A stretch of 64,000 nt of DNA from Methylotenera versatilis 7. GTDB lineage: Bacteria; Pseudomonadota; Gammaproteobacteria; Burkholderiales; Methylophilaceae. The stretch spans positions 62,001 through 126,000 of the forward strand of contig NZ_JUGF01000002.1 in NCBI RefSeq assembly GCF_000799165.1, read 5' to 3'. The translations under genes were made by a program, and so were the position numbers. Of this stretch, positions 9,411-18,579 are shown piece by piece; the stretch's first letter is position 1, and each line of letters opens with the position of its first letter. The notes beneath the pieces were generated by a model that was not told where the DNA came from, did not search any database, and worked only from the letters and a program-made list of their open reading frames with translations.

Positions 9411-10313
9411 TTAGGCGGGGAAAACACCTGTTGAGAGATAGCGATCTCCTCTATCACACACAATCGAAACAATCACTGCATTTGTCACTTCTTTTGAAAT
9501 TTGCAACGCGGTATAAAGCCCGCCGCCGCTGGATATCCCAGCGAAGATACCTTCTTCGCTTGCCAGCTTGCGTGTCATATTTTCAGCATTTTTCTGGTTA
9601 ACGTAACGCAGCTCATCTACGCGTTTTGCATCAAAAATAGTCGGCATATACTCCGCTGGCCATTTGCGAATACCCGGAATTTGCGCGCCCTCTTCTGGCT
9701 GCACACCGATGATTTGAATGTTGGGATTTTGCTCCTTTAGGTAACGTGAAACGCCCATAATCGTGCCAGTGGTGCCCATGCTGGAGACAAAATGCGTGAT
9801 TTTCCCCGCGGTATCACGCCAGATTTCCGGACCAGTGCTTTCATAATGCGCCAGCGGATTATCTTGATTACCAAATTGATCCAGCACAATGCCTTCGCCT
9901 TCCAACTGCATTTTCATGGCCACATCGCGCGCCAGCTCCATGCTGCCATCTTTGGGCGTTAATACCAGCTCTGCACCATAGGCTTTCATGCTTTGGCGGC
10001 GCTCAATCGTTTGATTGTCGGGCATCACCAGTATCATTTTATAACCACGCATGGCGGCAACCATCGCTAACGCAATACCGGTATTACCACTGGTTGCCTC
10101 AATCAAGGTATCGCCCGGCTTAATATCACCTCTGGCTTCTGCGCGTGTAATCATGTTGTACGCGGGCCTGTCTTTAACTGAGCCCGCAGGATTATTACCT
10201 TCCAGCTTCAGTAAAATTGTATTGCTGGGGTTTGGGTTCATACGCTGTAATTTAACCAGTGGCGTGTTGCCGACAAAGTTATCCAGCGTATTATTGAGGC
10301 TATTGATATTCAT
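9411..10313 (-). CDS. cysM: Cysteine synthase B (O-acetylserine sulfhydrylase)
   Basis: This 300-residue PLP-dependent fold-type II enzyme makes cysteine from O-acetylserine and sulfide or thiosulfate. The PLP lysine is in NPAGSVKDRPAYNMI (about residue 47). The phosphate-binding loop is EATSGNTGIALAM and the asparagine loop follows normally. The C-terminus ends DRGDRYLSTGVF, as in CysM. The shorter length and the VKDRPA spacing fit CysM better than CysK. It lies between dsbB with its small partner and the ydbH set, all on the minus strand. Confidence 0.93.
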   Translation of the reverse strand: MNINSLNNTLDNFVGNTPLVKLQRMNPNPSNTILLKLEGNNPAGSVKDRPAYNMITRAEARGDIKPGDTLIEATSGNTGIALAMVAAMRGYKMILVMPDNQTIERRQSMKAYGAELVLTPKDGSMELARDVAMKMQLEGEGIVLDQFGNQDNPLAHYESTGPEIWRDTAGKITHFVSSMGTTGTIMGVSRYLKEQNPNIQIIGVQPEEGAQIPGIRKWPAEYMPTIFDAKRVDELRYVNQKNAENMTRKLASEEGIFAGISSGGGLYTALQISKEVTNAVIVSIVCDRGDRYLSTGVFPA

Positions 10314-10360
10314 ATTATTGAGGTCTTTTTATTGAGTTTTAAATCATTCAATCTTTTAAG

Positions 10361-10597
10361 TTAACGATTATTCAATTTTTTAAAATACATTCCTGCAAAT
10401 GCCACCAATAGAAAAATCACTGGGCCTGCAAAAACGCCATAGTAAATCATATAGGCGATGCCTGATTGGGTGCCGGCATGGGCAAAGGCATGCCAGAAAG
10501 TAAAGTTATTAAACTGGCCATAGATAAATAATCCAGCTAAAAATAATGCAAAGGCAATTAACCCGCACTTCAAGCCAGTTTTCCAATGGTTTAACAT
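10361..10597 (-). CDS. Small two-helix membrane protein, unknown
   Basis: This 78-residue protein was not recognised. It has two membrane segments (about residues 10-27 and 49-68), an aromatic and histidine-containing loop between them (NNFTFWHAFAHAGTQSG), and a basic C-terminus (FKKLNNR). It is 7 bases downstream of dsbB and probably translated from the same message, which could mean a role at the inner membrane linked to thiol chemistry. Nothing in the sequence proves that. Confidence 0.65.
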   Translation of the reverse strand: MLNHWKTGLKCGLIAFALFLAGLFIYGQFNNFTFWHAFAHAGTQSGIAYMIYYGVFAGPVIFLLVAFAGMYFKKLNNR

Positions 10598-10604
10598 CGT
10601 ATTT

Positions 10605-11114
10605 TTACGCTTTTCTGCTGACTAAATAAATGGCGTAAGCCGCAAAGCCAAGAAATGATATTAAACCTAGTTGTGGCAAAGTTAAGCCCAGAAAAGTCCA
10701 ATCAATCGCCGCGCAATCGCCTGTGCCACGGAACAATAATTTAAAAGCTTTTTGCAGTGGGAAATTCTCAAACATATAGTCGAATCCCACGCCGCAATCG
10801 GCAACCATGCTTTCACGATTGGCTTGCAGATACCAATGGCGAATCGCCACGCCTGCCCCACCCAGTGCGGTTAACACTTGTAAAGCCGCGAATATTTTTT
10901 TAAAGATATTAGCTGGTGGAATAAATGCAGCGATTAAAAAAAGTACGCCTAAGCCCATAAACACCATGCGTTGTGAAATACACAATGGGCAAGGTTCCAG
11001 CTTGTAGGTAGTTTGAATCACCAATGCGAGCGCAACGATGCCAAAACACAAAACGAAGCCCAGTAAATAGCCATTTTTGACTTTTAAAAAGGTGTTAAAT
11101 ATTTTTTGTATCAT
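10605..11114 (-). CDS. dsbB: Disulfide bond formation protein DsbB
   Basis: This 169-residue inner-membrane quinone reductase reoxidises DsbA. Four membrane segments are visible. The first periplasmic Cys pair is in the expected EPCPLCISQR motif (CPLC, after the first segment). A second pair sits in the second periplasmic loop as VADCGVGFD and GTGDCAAIDW. Conserved RMVFM after the first pair fits the quinone site. Its role here is relevant because MxaF and MxaI carry disulfides. It is transcribed divergently from xseA with about 50 bases between them. Confidence 0.93.
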   Translation of the reverse strand: MIQKIFNTFLKVKNGYLLGFVLCFGIVALALVIQTTYKLEPCPLCISQRMVFMGLGVLFLIAAFIPPANIFKKIFAALQVLTALGGAGVAIRHWYLQANRESMVADCGVGFDYMFENFPLQKAFKLLFRGTGDCAAIDWTFLGLTLPQLGLISFLGFAAYAIYLVSRKA

Positions 11115-11166
11115 ATTGAGTTAACCTATAATTCACTTAATAAACAATTGTAATTGATAAAGCCGC

Positions 11167-12444
11167 ATGACTGAACCTACAACACACCCCGACAAGCAAA
11201 TAATGCCAGACAATGTAATGAACACCCATGTAATGACAGTTAGCGAACTGAATCGTTTAGCGCGCGAAGTATTAGAGCAATCTTTTCCTTTGTTTTGGGT
11301 GTCAGGAGAAGTGTCTAACTTCGTTCGCGCGGCTTCAGGCCATTGGTATTTTTCATTGAAAGACCAAGGCGCACAAGTCAAATGCGTGATGTTTAAAGGC
11401 CGCAATAGCTATGTGGATTTTACACCGCGTGAAGGCGATAAAATCGAGGCGCGCGCAACAGTGACTTTGTATGAAGCGCGCGGCGACTTTCAGTTAACGG
11501 TTGAATTCGTGCAAAAAGCCGGTTTAGGCGCGCTGTTTGAAGCGTTCGAAAAACTCAAAGCCAAACTCGCACACGAAGGCTTATTTGATGCTGCCTACAA
11601 GCAAGCGATTCCCACAAACCCACTCACCATCGGCATAGTTACTTCGCCCGATGCCGCCGCTTTGCGCGATGTTTTAACCACGCTTAAACGCCGCAACCCC
11701 AATATTAAAGTGATTATTTACCCCACACCAGTACAAGGTAAAAGTGCGGCACAGCTGATTGCCAAAGCCATTCACGCGGCAAGTAAGCGCGCAGAAGTGG
11801 ATACGCTGATTATTTGCCGTGGCGGCGGCAGTATGGAAGACTTATGGCAATTTAACGAAGAAGTGGTCGCCCGCGCAATCGACGACTGCCCCATCCCAAC
11901 TATTAGCGGCGTTGGTCATGAAACGGACTTCACCATCTGCGACTTTGTGGCGGACATGCGTGCAGCAACACCGACTGCGGCGGCAGAGCTGGCTTGTGCA
12001 GATATTAGAGTACTTAAAAATCAAATCGTTAACTTACAAAACCGGCTGAATAAGCAAATTAATTTTTTGCTCAATCAAACCGCGCAAAAACTGGACTTCT
12101 TGGCACGCAGACTGATTTCACCGGCGCAGCAAATAGAAAACCGTGCGACACAAATCAAGCAATTACAGCATCGATTAAATCTGGCGTTTCAGCAAAACAT
12201 GCAAACTAATCAGCATCGTTTATTACGATTATCCAGCAGTATCGAGCAGTTAAATCCCAACGCTGTATTGGCCAGAGGCTATGCAATCGTACATAGTGAA
12301 GTGAGCCAGAATGATTTGCTGAATCCTAAGTCAGCGGAGCTGATTATTGATGCGCAGCAAATCACGCCAGAATCACGACTGAATATTACTTTTTACAAAG
12401 GCAGTGCTAAAGCACAAGTGATTAGCGTTAAAAAAAGTACTTAA
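11167..12444 (+). CDS. xseA: Exodeoxyribonuclease VII large subunit
   Basis: This 425-residue catalytic subunit of ExoVII cuts single-stranded DNA into oligonucleotides in the cytoplasm. An N-terminal OB fold at about residues 22-120 includes FWVSGEVSNF and GHWYFSLKD. The catalytic domain contains IGIVTSPDAAALRDVLTTLKRR, the GGGSMEDLWQFNEE motif and GVGHETDFTICD. A coiled-coil region rich in Gln and Leu follows. The C-terminal motif NPNAVLARGYAIV is typical. The first 18 residues before VMTVSEL are loosely conserved, so a later in-frame ATG is possible. Confidence 0.95.
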   Translation: MTEPTTHPDKQIMPDNVMNTHVMTVSELNRLAREVLEQSFPLFWVSGEVSNFVRAASGHWYFSLKDQGAQVKCVMFKGRNSYVDFTPREGDKIEARATVTLYEARGDFQLTVEFVQKAGLGALFEAFEKLKAKLAHEGLFDAAYKQAIPTNPLTIGIVTSPDAAALRDVLTTLKRRNPNIKVIIYPTPVQGKSAAQLIAKAIHAASKRAEVDTLIICRGGGSMEDLWQFNEEVVARAIDDCPIPTISGVGHETDFTICDFVADMRAATPTAAAELACADIRVLKNQIVNLQNRLNKQINFLLNQTAQKLDFLARRLISPAQQIENRATQIKQLQHRLNLAFQQNMQTNQHRLLRLSSSIEQLNPNAVLARGYAIVHSEVSQNDLLNPKSAELIIDAQQITPESRLNITFYKGSAKAQVISVKKST

Positions 12445-12560
12445 TATTTAATTTGGTATTAAAAACCCATTAGGGCTAATAAGCGTGCGTTTTTGTTAAT
12501 TTCTATTGGTTTGTCCAATCAATTGGTTGATAATACGCAATCGTAAAAGTACGCATTAAC

Positions 12561-14444
12561 ATGGATAATCAAACCCCTCGTAAAGCAACTCTACCAACCA
12601 TGGCGCTAGCTGCTCTAGGCGTCGTATTCGGCGATATCGGCACCAGCCCCTTGTATACCATGAAAGAAATTTTTTCCACTGGTCATCATCTACTGCCGCT
12701 TAACTCATTGAATGTTTACGGCATTTTGTCGCTCATCACATGGGCATTAATTTTAATCGTTTCGCTTAAATACGTCGCGTTTATTATGCGCGCCGATAAC
12801 CGTGGCGAAGGCGGCATCATGGCTTTGCTGGCGCTGGCTATTAGAAACGCCAAAGGGAATAGTAGAAAGCAACGTTATATTATGTTGTTAGGTATTTTAG
12901 GCGCGTGTATGTTTTATGCCGATGGCATGATTACACCGGCTATTTCGGTATTATCTGCGGTAGAAGGCCTGGAAATTGCCGCCCCCAGTTTGCACACACT
13001 GATTGTGCCGATTACCTTAATCGTGCTGTTTTTGCTATTTTGGGCGCAAAGCAAAGGCACAGCGATTGTGGGTGCTTTTTTTGGCCCGGTGATGTTACTG
13101 TGGTTTGGCACCTTGGGTTTGTTGGGTATTATCAATATTTTGCACGATCCGACGATATTAAACGCACTTAATCCCATCTATGCGATCAGGTTCTTTACCA
13201 GTGAACCGTGGGTGGCCTTTGTCGCACTGGGTGCGGTCGTGCTGGCGGTAACAGGTGCAGAAGCATTATATGCAGATATGGGGCATTTTGGCCGTTACCC
13301 TATCCGTTTAGCTTGGTTTGGATTCGTGTTACCCGCTTTGCTACTGAATTATTTTGGACAGGGCGCTCTTATACTGCACAACGCAGCATCGATTAAAAAT
13401 CCTTTTTACTTATTAGCGCCGGAATGGGCCATCATCCCACTGATTTTGTTGGCGACGCTGGCGACGGTTATTGCTTCACAAGCGGTCATTACGGGCGCAT
13501 TTTCCGTCTCACGCCAAGCGCTACAATTGGGCTACCTACCACGCATGCATATTCAACACACCTCAGAAAGCGAACAAGGTCAAGTGTATATGCCGCGCGT
13601 CAATTGGGGTTTAATGGTCGGCATCATGGCCTTGGTACTTTTCTTTGGCAGTTCTGGTGATTTAGCCGCCGCATACGGTATCGCCGTAACCGGCGATATG
13701 GTCATCACGACTTTATTGGCATCAATTGTCTTTACCGAAGTATGGCGCTGGAGCAAATTAAAAACAGGCTTGCTGATCGCGTTATTCCTAACCATTGATT
13801 TAGCATTTTTTGGCGCAAACGTATTAAAAGTGGCCGATGGTGGCTGGGTGCCTTTGATTATCGGTGCAGTTATTTTTACATTAATGCTCACATGGAAAAA
13901 TGGCCGCACTTTGGTTTATGAACGCTTAAAATCTGAATCCATGGCGATTGAACCGTTTATTGAAGCTGTCGGTGCGCATCCGCCACAACGTGTTCCGGGC
14001 ATGGCAGTATTTATGACACCCAACCCAGACGGCGTGCCGCATGCCATGTTGCACAATTTAAAACACAATAAAGTGTTGCATGAAAAAGTGATGATTCTAA
14101 CCGTTAAGTTTTTAGATGTACCGCACACCAATACAGAAGAGCGCGTTACGGTTGAGGCCATGTTGCACGAATTTTATCGTGTAACCGTGCGTTATGGCTT
14201 TAAAGACGAGCCGGATTTACCACGTGATTTAGCCTTATGTGCCAGCAGAGGCATCGCGGTTGAGCCGATGGAAACATCCTTTTTTATTGGCAAAGAAATT
14301 CTCATTCCTTCCGAAAAAACCGGCATGGCGATTTGGCGCAAGAAAATCTTTATCGGTTTATTCCGCACCGCTGAAACCATTACCAACCAGTTTAAATTAC
14401 CGCCTAATCGCGTTGTTGAGTTAGGCTCTCAGGTTAAAATTTAA
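12561..14444 (+). CDS. kup: Kup-type potassium uptake transporter
   Basis: This 627-residue K+/H+ symporter of the KUP/HAK/KT family matches the usual 620-630 residues. The N-terminal signature GVVFGDIGTSPLYTMKEIF is visible in the first membrane segment, followed by RADNRGEGGIMALLALA and ALYADMGHFG, all diagnostic. About twelve membrane segments are followed by a cytoplasmic C-terminal domain of about 150 residues ending in PPNRVVELGSQVKI. It is monocistronic between xseA and the M48 protease on the same strand, with gaps of more than 100 bases on each side. Confidence 0.95.
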   Translation: MDNQTPRKATLPTMALAALGVVFGDIGTSPLYTMKEIFSTGHHLLPLNSLNVYGILSLITWALILIVSLKYVAFIMRADNRGEGGIMALLALAIRNAKGNSRKQRYIMLLGILGACMFYADGMITPAISVLSAVEGLEIAAPSLHTLIVPITLIVLFLLFWAQSKGTAIVGAFFGPVMLLWFGTLGLLGIINILHDPTILNALNPIYAIRFFTSEPWVAFVALGAVVLAVTGAEALYADMGHFGRYPIRLAWFGFVLPALLLNYFGQGALILHNAASIKNPFYLLAPEWAIIPLILLATLATVIASQAVITGAFSVSRQALQLGYLPRMHIQHTSESEQGQVYMPRVNWGLMVGIMALVLFFGSSGDLAAAYGIAVTGDMVITTLLASIVFTEVWRWSKLKTGLLIALFLTIDLAFFGANVLKVADGGWVPLIIGAVIFTLMLTWKNGRTLVYERLKSESMAIEPFIEAVGAHPPQRVPGMAVFMTPNPDGVPHAMLHNLKHNKVLHEKVMILTVKFLDVPHTNTEERVTVEAMLHEFYRVTVRYGFKDEPDLPRDLALCASRGIAVEPMETSFFIGKEILIPSEKTGMAIWRKKIFIGLFRTAETITNQFKLPPNRVVELGSQVKI

Positions 14445-14634
14445 AACTTGTTTTAAACCCAGTTTGGATATAAAAATTGGGGTTGATCATTCAAGCTTTA
14501 AAATTAACTGTTGTAAATGTTAGTTTTTGGGTTAAAAATATCCGTTAACTCAACCATTGCCATCGCTGATGCGTTAATAGCTTGATCTGACTGCTTAATT
14601 ATTTGTTCATAATTTTGATTAGAAAGAAACTCCG

Positions 14635-15450
14635 ATGAAAAAACTAACTGCCATTGTACTCACCGCAATTTCCATGCAACTTGCCGGATGCGCGACCACA
14701 ACCAAAGACAGCGTTTCTGGCGTTAGTCGCTCGCAGTTTATGCTGCTGCCTTCTAACACCGTAGATACTATGTCTGCGCAAGCTTATTCAGAAACGCTTA
14801 AAGAAGCCCAATCGAAAAAAACGCTTAACGCCAACCCAGCTATGTTAACGCGTGTTCGCGGCATATCAAATCGACTCATTGCGCAAGTTGGCGTGTTTCG
14901 CCCTGATGCCGTTAACTGGAAATGGGAAGTCAACGTTGAACAGAATGATGAGTTGAACGCATACTGCATGCCCGGTGGAAAAATCATGGTTTTATCTGGC
15001 TTGGTTGAGAAACTCCATGCCACAGATGATGAGCTTGCCGCCGTCATTGGCCATGAGATTGCACACGCATTGCGCGAACACGGGCGTGAACGTATGTCGC
15101 AAGCCTATGTGCAACAATTTGGCTTGCAAGCATTAGCGGCTTTTGCAACAGGCACAGCAGGTAGCCTTGCCGTACAAGCGGCAGGCACAGGTTCGCAATT
15201 GTTTTTTGCCTTACCAAATGGCCGAGAACAAGAACGTGAAGCCGATAGAATGGGCTTAGAGTTAGCAGCCCGCGCAGGCTTTAACCCAGACGCCGCCGTA
15301 ACTTTGTGGCAAAAAATGAGCGCGCAAAGTAAAAGTGCGCCGCCTGAGTTTTTTAGCACTCACCCGGCCAGTGAGAATCGGATTGCTGAATTAAAAGCAT
15401 TGACGCCAAAAGTAAAGCCGCTGTATGAGGCAGCAAAAGCAAAAAAATAA
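14635..15450 (+). CDS. M48-family metalloprotease lipoprotein
   Basis: This 271-residue protein begins with a lipoprotein signal peptide (lipobox LAGC, Cys about 19). The zinc-protease motif HEIAHALREH lies at about residue 142 after VIG, and the third zinc ligand Glu is in the REQEREADRMGLELAARAG segment. This is the periplasmic M48 arrangement seen in YcaL, LoiP and related envelope quality-control proteases. The GKIMVLSGLVEKL stretch is also typical. The C-terminus ends in a Lys/Ala-rich tail. A terminator hairpin follows at 15472. Confidence 0.9.
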   Translation: MKKLTAIVLTAISMQLAGCATTTKDSVSGVSRSQFMLLPSNTVDTMSAQAYSETLKEAQSKKTLNANPAMLTRVRGISNRLIAQVGVFRPDAVNWKWEVNVEQNDELNAYCMPGGKIMVLSGLVEKLHATDDELAAVIGHEIAHALREHGRERMSQAYVQQFGLQALAAFATGTAGSLAVQAAGTGSQLFFALPNGREQEREADRMGLELAARAGFNPDAAVTLWQKMSAQSKSAPPEFFSTHPASENRIAELKALTPKVKPLYEAAKAKK

Positions 15451-15471
15451 TGGGCGTATAGTTTCACAGCG

Positions 15472-15505
15472 AGCGCGTTGCTTATCACAACGCGCTTTAT
15501 TTTTA
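15472..15505 (+). terminator. Rho-independent terminator after the M48 protease gene
   Basis: A perfect 9-base stem (AGCGCGTTG and its complement) with a 7-base loop is followed by TTATTTTT. It lies about 20 bases after the stop of the M48 protease gene, so it ends that transcript. Confidence 0.75.
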
Positions 15506-15608
15506 GGCGTAAGATTCCACGCCACATTTTTAAATGCTTTATTTTTGGCTAAATGTTGATATAGGTTAAAATAACGCCTTTGCTTAATTAATTACATCTG
15601 AGAACAAT

Positions 15609-16436
15609 ATGGATCCACGTCAAAGTATTATCGAAGCCGCGTTTGAAGACCGCGCAAACATTAACCCTAGCAATGCAACGCCAGAACTTAAAACGCAGGT
15701 TGAATCTGTATTAAAAGATTTAGATGCAGGTGTTTTACGCGTGGCTAGTCGTATTGGCGATACACAAACTTGGGAAACGCATCAATGGCTGAAAAAGGCC
15801 GTATTGTTATCTTTTAGATTAGAAGACAACAAGTTGCTGGATGACGGCGTGACCAAATACTTTGATAAAGTACCGCCAAAATTTGCCGATTACTCTGAAG
15901 CAGATTTCAAAGCAGGCGGCTTCCGTGTCGTACCAAATGCGATTGTGCGTCGTGGCTCATTTATTGGTAAAAATGCAGTGTTAATGCCGTCATACGTCAA
16001 CATCGGCGCTTATGTAGGTGAAGGCACAATGGTCGACACATGGGCAACTGTCGGTTCATGCGCGCAAATCGGTAAAAACGTGCATCTATCTGGTGGCGTA
16101 GGCATTGGTGGCGTATTAGAGCCAGTACAAGCGGGCCCAACTATCATCGGCGACAACTGCTTTATAGGCGCACGCAGTGAAGTAGTTGAAGGCGTAATCG
16201 TAGAAGACAACTGCGTCATCTCAATGGGTGTATATATTGGCCAAAGCACTAAGATTTACGATCGCGAAACAGGTGAAGTATTCTATGGTCGCGTACCAGC
16301 GGGTTCTGTTGTGGTTTCAGGTAACTTGCCTTCAAAAGATGGTAGCTACAGCTTGTATTGCGCAGTGATTGTTAAAAAAGTAGATGCGAAAACTTTAGGT
16401 AAAGTTGGCATTAACGAACTATTACGTGGCATTTAA
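15609..16436 (+). CDS. dapD: 2,3,4,5-tetrahydropyridine-2,6-dicarboxylate N-succinyltransferase
   Basis: This 275-residue enzyme of the succinylase branch of lysine and diaminopimelate synthesis transfers succinyl from succinyl-CoA to tetrahydrodipicolinate. The N-terminal helical domain ([14 protein letters not shown]) is followed by a left-handed beta helix of hexapeptide repeats from about residue 105 ([40 protein letters not shown]). The length matches E. coli DapD (274). dapE, two steps later in the pathway, is also in the window at 35.7 kb but not adjacent. Confidence 0.97.
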   Translation: MDPRQSIIEAAFEDRANINPSNATPELKTQVESVLKDLDAGVLRVASRIGDTQTWETHQWLKKAVLLSFRLEDNKLLDDGVTKYFDKVPPKFADYSEADFKAGGFRVVPNAIVRRGSFIGKNAVLMPSYVNIGAYVGEGTMVDTWATVGSCAQIGKNVHLSGGVGIGGVLEPVQAGPTIIGDNCFIGARSEVVEGVIVEDNCVISMGVYIGQSTKIYDRETGEVFYGRVPAGSVVVSGNLPSKDGSYSLYCAVIVKKVDAKTLGKVGINELLRGI

Positions 16437-16471
16437 TTAGCGACTTACTTAAGTTTCTAAGATTCAATATA

Positions 16472-16500
16472 ATGAAACGCAACGCAAAGTTGCGTTTCAT
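16472..16500. terminator. Hairpin between convergent dapD and protease genes
   Basis: A perfect 12-base inverted repeat (ATGAAACGCAAC and complement) with a 5-base loop overlaps the stop codon of the minus-strand protease gene and lies 35 bases after dapD. There is no strong T tract on either side. It may serve as a terminator for both convergent transcripts. Confidence 0.5.
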
Positions 16501-17492
16501 TGATTACCCAGACCAAAAAAGCTCATGCTTTTGTCTGAAAACTGTATATCAGCACCTTGTTTGATCGCATTCTGTAAAAAATTCAACACCTCTCGATGCC
16601 CAAGTTTTATGCCATAAGCTACGTAAGGATAGTCAGATAAAGGCTCATCTTTTTTAAAAAAAGACCAGAAACGGGTTTTGTTATAAAAACGCTCCACCAA
16701 ACTGGTCACTGCAACCAATTGATATGCACCCTTGCTATTTTCAATTATCCACGGCCCACCAGAATCGCCACTTGTCGGCATGGGTTCATCTGTCGAATAG
16801 TGCCCAGTTTCATCTAAACGATTCACCGCCACTAAAGTATCAAGCGATTTAACAATATCCTGTTTATACTCGAACTGCGCGCGTGCTTTCATGTGCAACA
16901 TTTCATCAGACTCTTCATACTCACGCGGCATGATTTGATAAAAATCCTTTAAATTACTTAACACGTTTTTTTCACTGCATCTGGGATGCTTCGATTCAAC
17001 TTCCTGATAACCCGTGCCATAGCCACACAACAATACTTGCTTAGGAACTTTACCTGTGTGGACCGGCATAAATGTAACCTGGTCTGTTAATCCTGCATCA
17101 AACATCAATACAGCGACATCCAGCGCTAGATTTTTTTCTACTTCATCAAATGATTTATAAAATGCTTTTACTAACTTTGCATATTCAATGCCCAGTTCTG
17201 CCTGATTCGTAATACTCAAATCCGGCAATTGCGTATCATGCTCGATTTTGGCTTCTCTTAAGCAATGTGCTGCAGTTAAAACGGTTAACGGCGCCTTGCC
17301 GACGATTACACCACTGCATTGGCTTTGATACTCATCCCATGAATTCACTGACCGCAGCCAATGATGGTGATTAATTTGTAAGCTCACTGTGGATACAATC
17401 TTCGACGACGTCTCTTCCCCGTGAATCAATGCAAAAGCCTGTATAGAAAACAACTGAAAACATACTGCAAAAAGTAATATGCGTATTTTCAT
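16497..17492 (-). CDS. Secreted trypsin-like serine protease (S1)
   Basis: This protein has 331 residues from the ATG at 17492, chosen because AAGGGA lies just upstream and a clean signal peptide follows (MKIRILLFAVCFQLFSIQAFA). A longer frame reaches 17573. The catalytic triad is complete: His in LTAAHC, Asp in LALDVAVLMF and Ser in TSGDSGGPW. The mature part starts near IHGEETSS, resembling the N-terminus exposed on activation of chymotrypsin-like zymogens. It is exported to the periplasm or outside. The substrate is unknown. It stands alone, convergent with dapD. Confidence 0.88.
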   Translation of the reverse strand: MKIRILLFAVCFQLFSIQAFALIHGEETSSKIVSTVSLQINHHHWLRSVNSWDEYQSQCSGVIVGKAPLTVLTAAHCLREAKIEHDTQLPDLSITNQAELGIEYAKLVKAFYKSFDEVEKNLALDVAVLMFDAGLTDQVTFMPVHTGKVPKQVLLCGYGTGYQEVESKHPRCSEKNVLSNLKDFYQIMPREYEESDEMLHMKARAQFEYKQDIVKSLDTLVAVNRLDETGHYSTDEPMPTSGDSGGPWIIENSKGAYQLVAVTSLVERFYNKTRFWSFFKKDEPLSDYPYVAYGIKLGHREVLNFLQNAIKQGADIQFSDKSMSFFGLGNQ

Positions 17493-17691
17493 TGATCCCT
17501 TATTGATTTGTTTATTGATTAATGGGTTTATGCATATTAGTTGAATACTTTCAAAATACCGTCTTGGCTCCAAAATTTAGGAATTAATCTGCCCTTAAGT
17601 TTCAAAAAATCTCATGTGTGAGCACATCAACGTCATTTATATTAAGTTGCCGATTTTTAATAACGGCTAACCAAATTTTAAAAGGGATATG

Positions 17692-18159
17692 ATGAACAAA
17701 TTCGGAATGGCCATTTTCTGTTTTATATTGACGCCACTTGCGTTTGCAATCAGCCCTCAGAAAGGCTCTCCTTCGTTAGAGAGTTTTGAATACAGACAAT
17801 CATCAAATTACCCAGAGTTTTCGATTATTGGCAGTTGGACTTATAAAGCACTGAATTCTACTTGCGAAGATGCTTACATATTTCAGCCCGATGGCACGAT
17901 GCGCGGGACAAGTGGCGACCAGGTAGTTGATAGCACATATACAATTTCTGCAAAACATACGCGGTACGCTTTTTACGAATTAAAACACCAGATAGTGAGT
18001 ACCAATGACCAAAAGGACTGTGAAGGCGAACAGTCAGAAGTCGGTCACCAAGGGCTTCATTACATTCGGTACGATTTAACAGGCGAACACATGATTATGT
18101 GTGAAGACGAAACGGCATTGCTCTATAACTGCTTCGGTCCGTTAACTAGAAATCAATAA
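17692..18159 (+). CDS. Exported protein of unknown function
   Basis: This 155-residue protein was not recognised. It has a signal peptide ending near LAFA, then a small beta-rich domain with SFEYRQSSNYPEFSIIGSW and a typical lipocalin-like G-x-W opening. Four to five cysteines are spread through the mature part (STCEDAY, KDCEGE, MCEDE, YNCFG) and probably form disulfides. The start at 17692 rather than 17689 is preferred because of the spacing to GGGA. It is followed 28 bases later by another small exported protein, possibly in the same transcript. Confidence 0.65.
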   Translation: MNKFGMAIFCFILTPLAFAISPQKGSPSLESFEYRQSSNYPEFSIIGSWTYKALNSTCEDAYIFQPDGTMRGTSGDQVVDSTYTISAKHTRYAFYELKHQIVSTNDQKDCEGEQSEVGHQGLHYIRYDLTGEHMIMCEDETALLYNCFGPLTRNQ

Positions 18160-18187
18160 TCTAATACCAGATAACTTAACTTATTTT

Positions 18188-18541
18188 ATGCAACTTTTAA
18201 AATTAATTACCATTTCATCTCTTGGTCTTATGTTTGCCGTAAACATAAATGCAGCAGAAACAAATGGCGTGGCGTTTGTAGAGTCGAATCATGCAGACTG
18301 TTCATCAGACGAGAGCAAGATGATTTCCATCAAAAATACCTCCAATCAAACCTTGGAAGTATGGCTAGATCGTTGGTTTATGGATGTACAAACCGCAGAT
18401 CATACTAAACACGTTTTAGCACCAGATGACAACATGCGCGAATTAGGTTGTTCTGTCACGCGCAGGGGTGAAAAGCAGCACTGGATTATCTACAGTGTTA
18501 AAACCGTGACCGACTACTGGCAACAGAATTTTGATTACTAA
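18188..18541 (+). CDS. Small exported protein of unknown function
   Basis: This 117-residue protein was not recognised. A signal peptide (about 22 residues, ending near NINAAE) is followed by a beta-sandwich-like segment with NTSNQTLEVWLDRWFMD and two cysteines (ADCSSDE, LGCSVTR) that may pair. It is the second of two small secreted genes after the divergent protease. Neither sequence nor context defines a function. Confidence 0.6.
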   Translation: MQLLKLITISSLGLMFAVNINAAETNGVAFVESNHADCSSDESKMISIKNTSNQTLEVWLDRWFMDVQTADHTKHVLAPDDNMRELGCSVTRRGEKQHWIIYSVKTVTDYWQQNFDY

Positions 18542-18579
18542 CAGTAATTAACTCATTGTTTGGTCAATTTATTTACTGT

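Noticed and set aside
11133-11405. 90-residue minus-strand frame between dsbB and xseA
   Set aside because: It lies over the conserved N-terminus of XseA and lacks any recognisable domain or ribosome binding site.
12505-12545. Small palindrome CCAATCAATTGG upstream of kup as an operator
   Set aside because: It is short and AT-rich, with no second copy nearby, so it is indistinguishable from chance.
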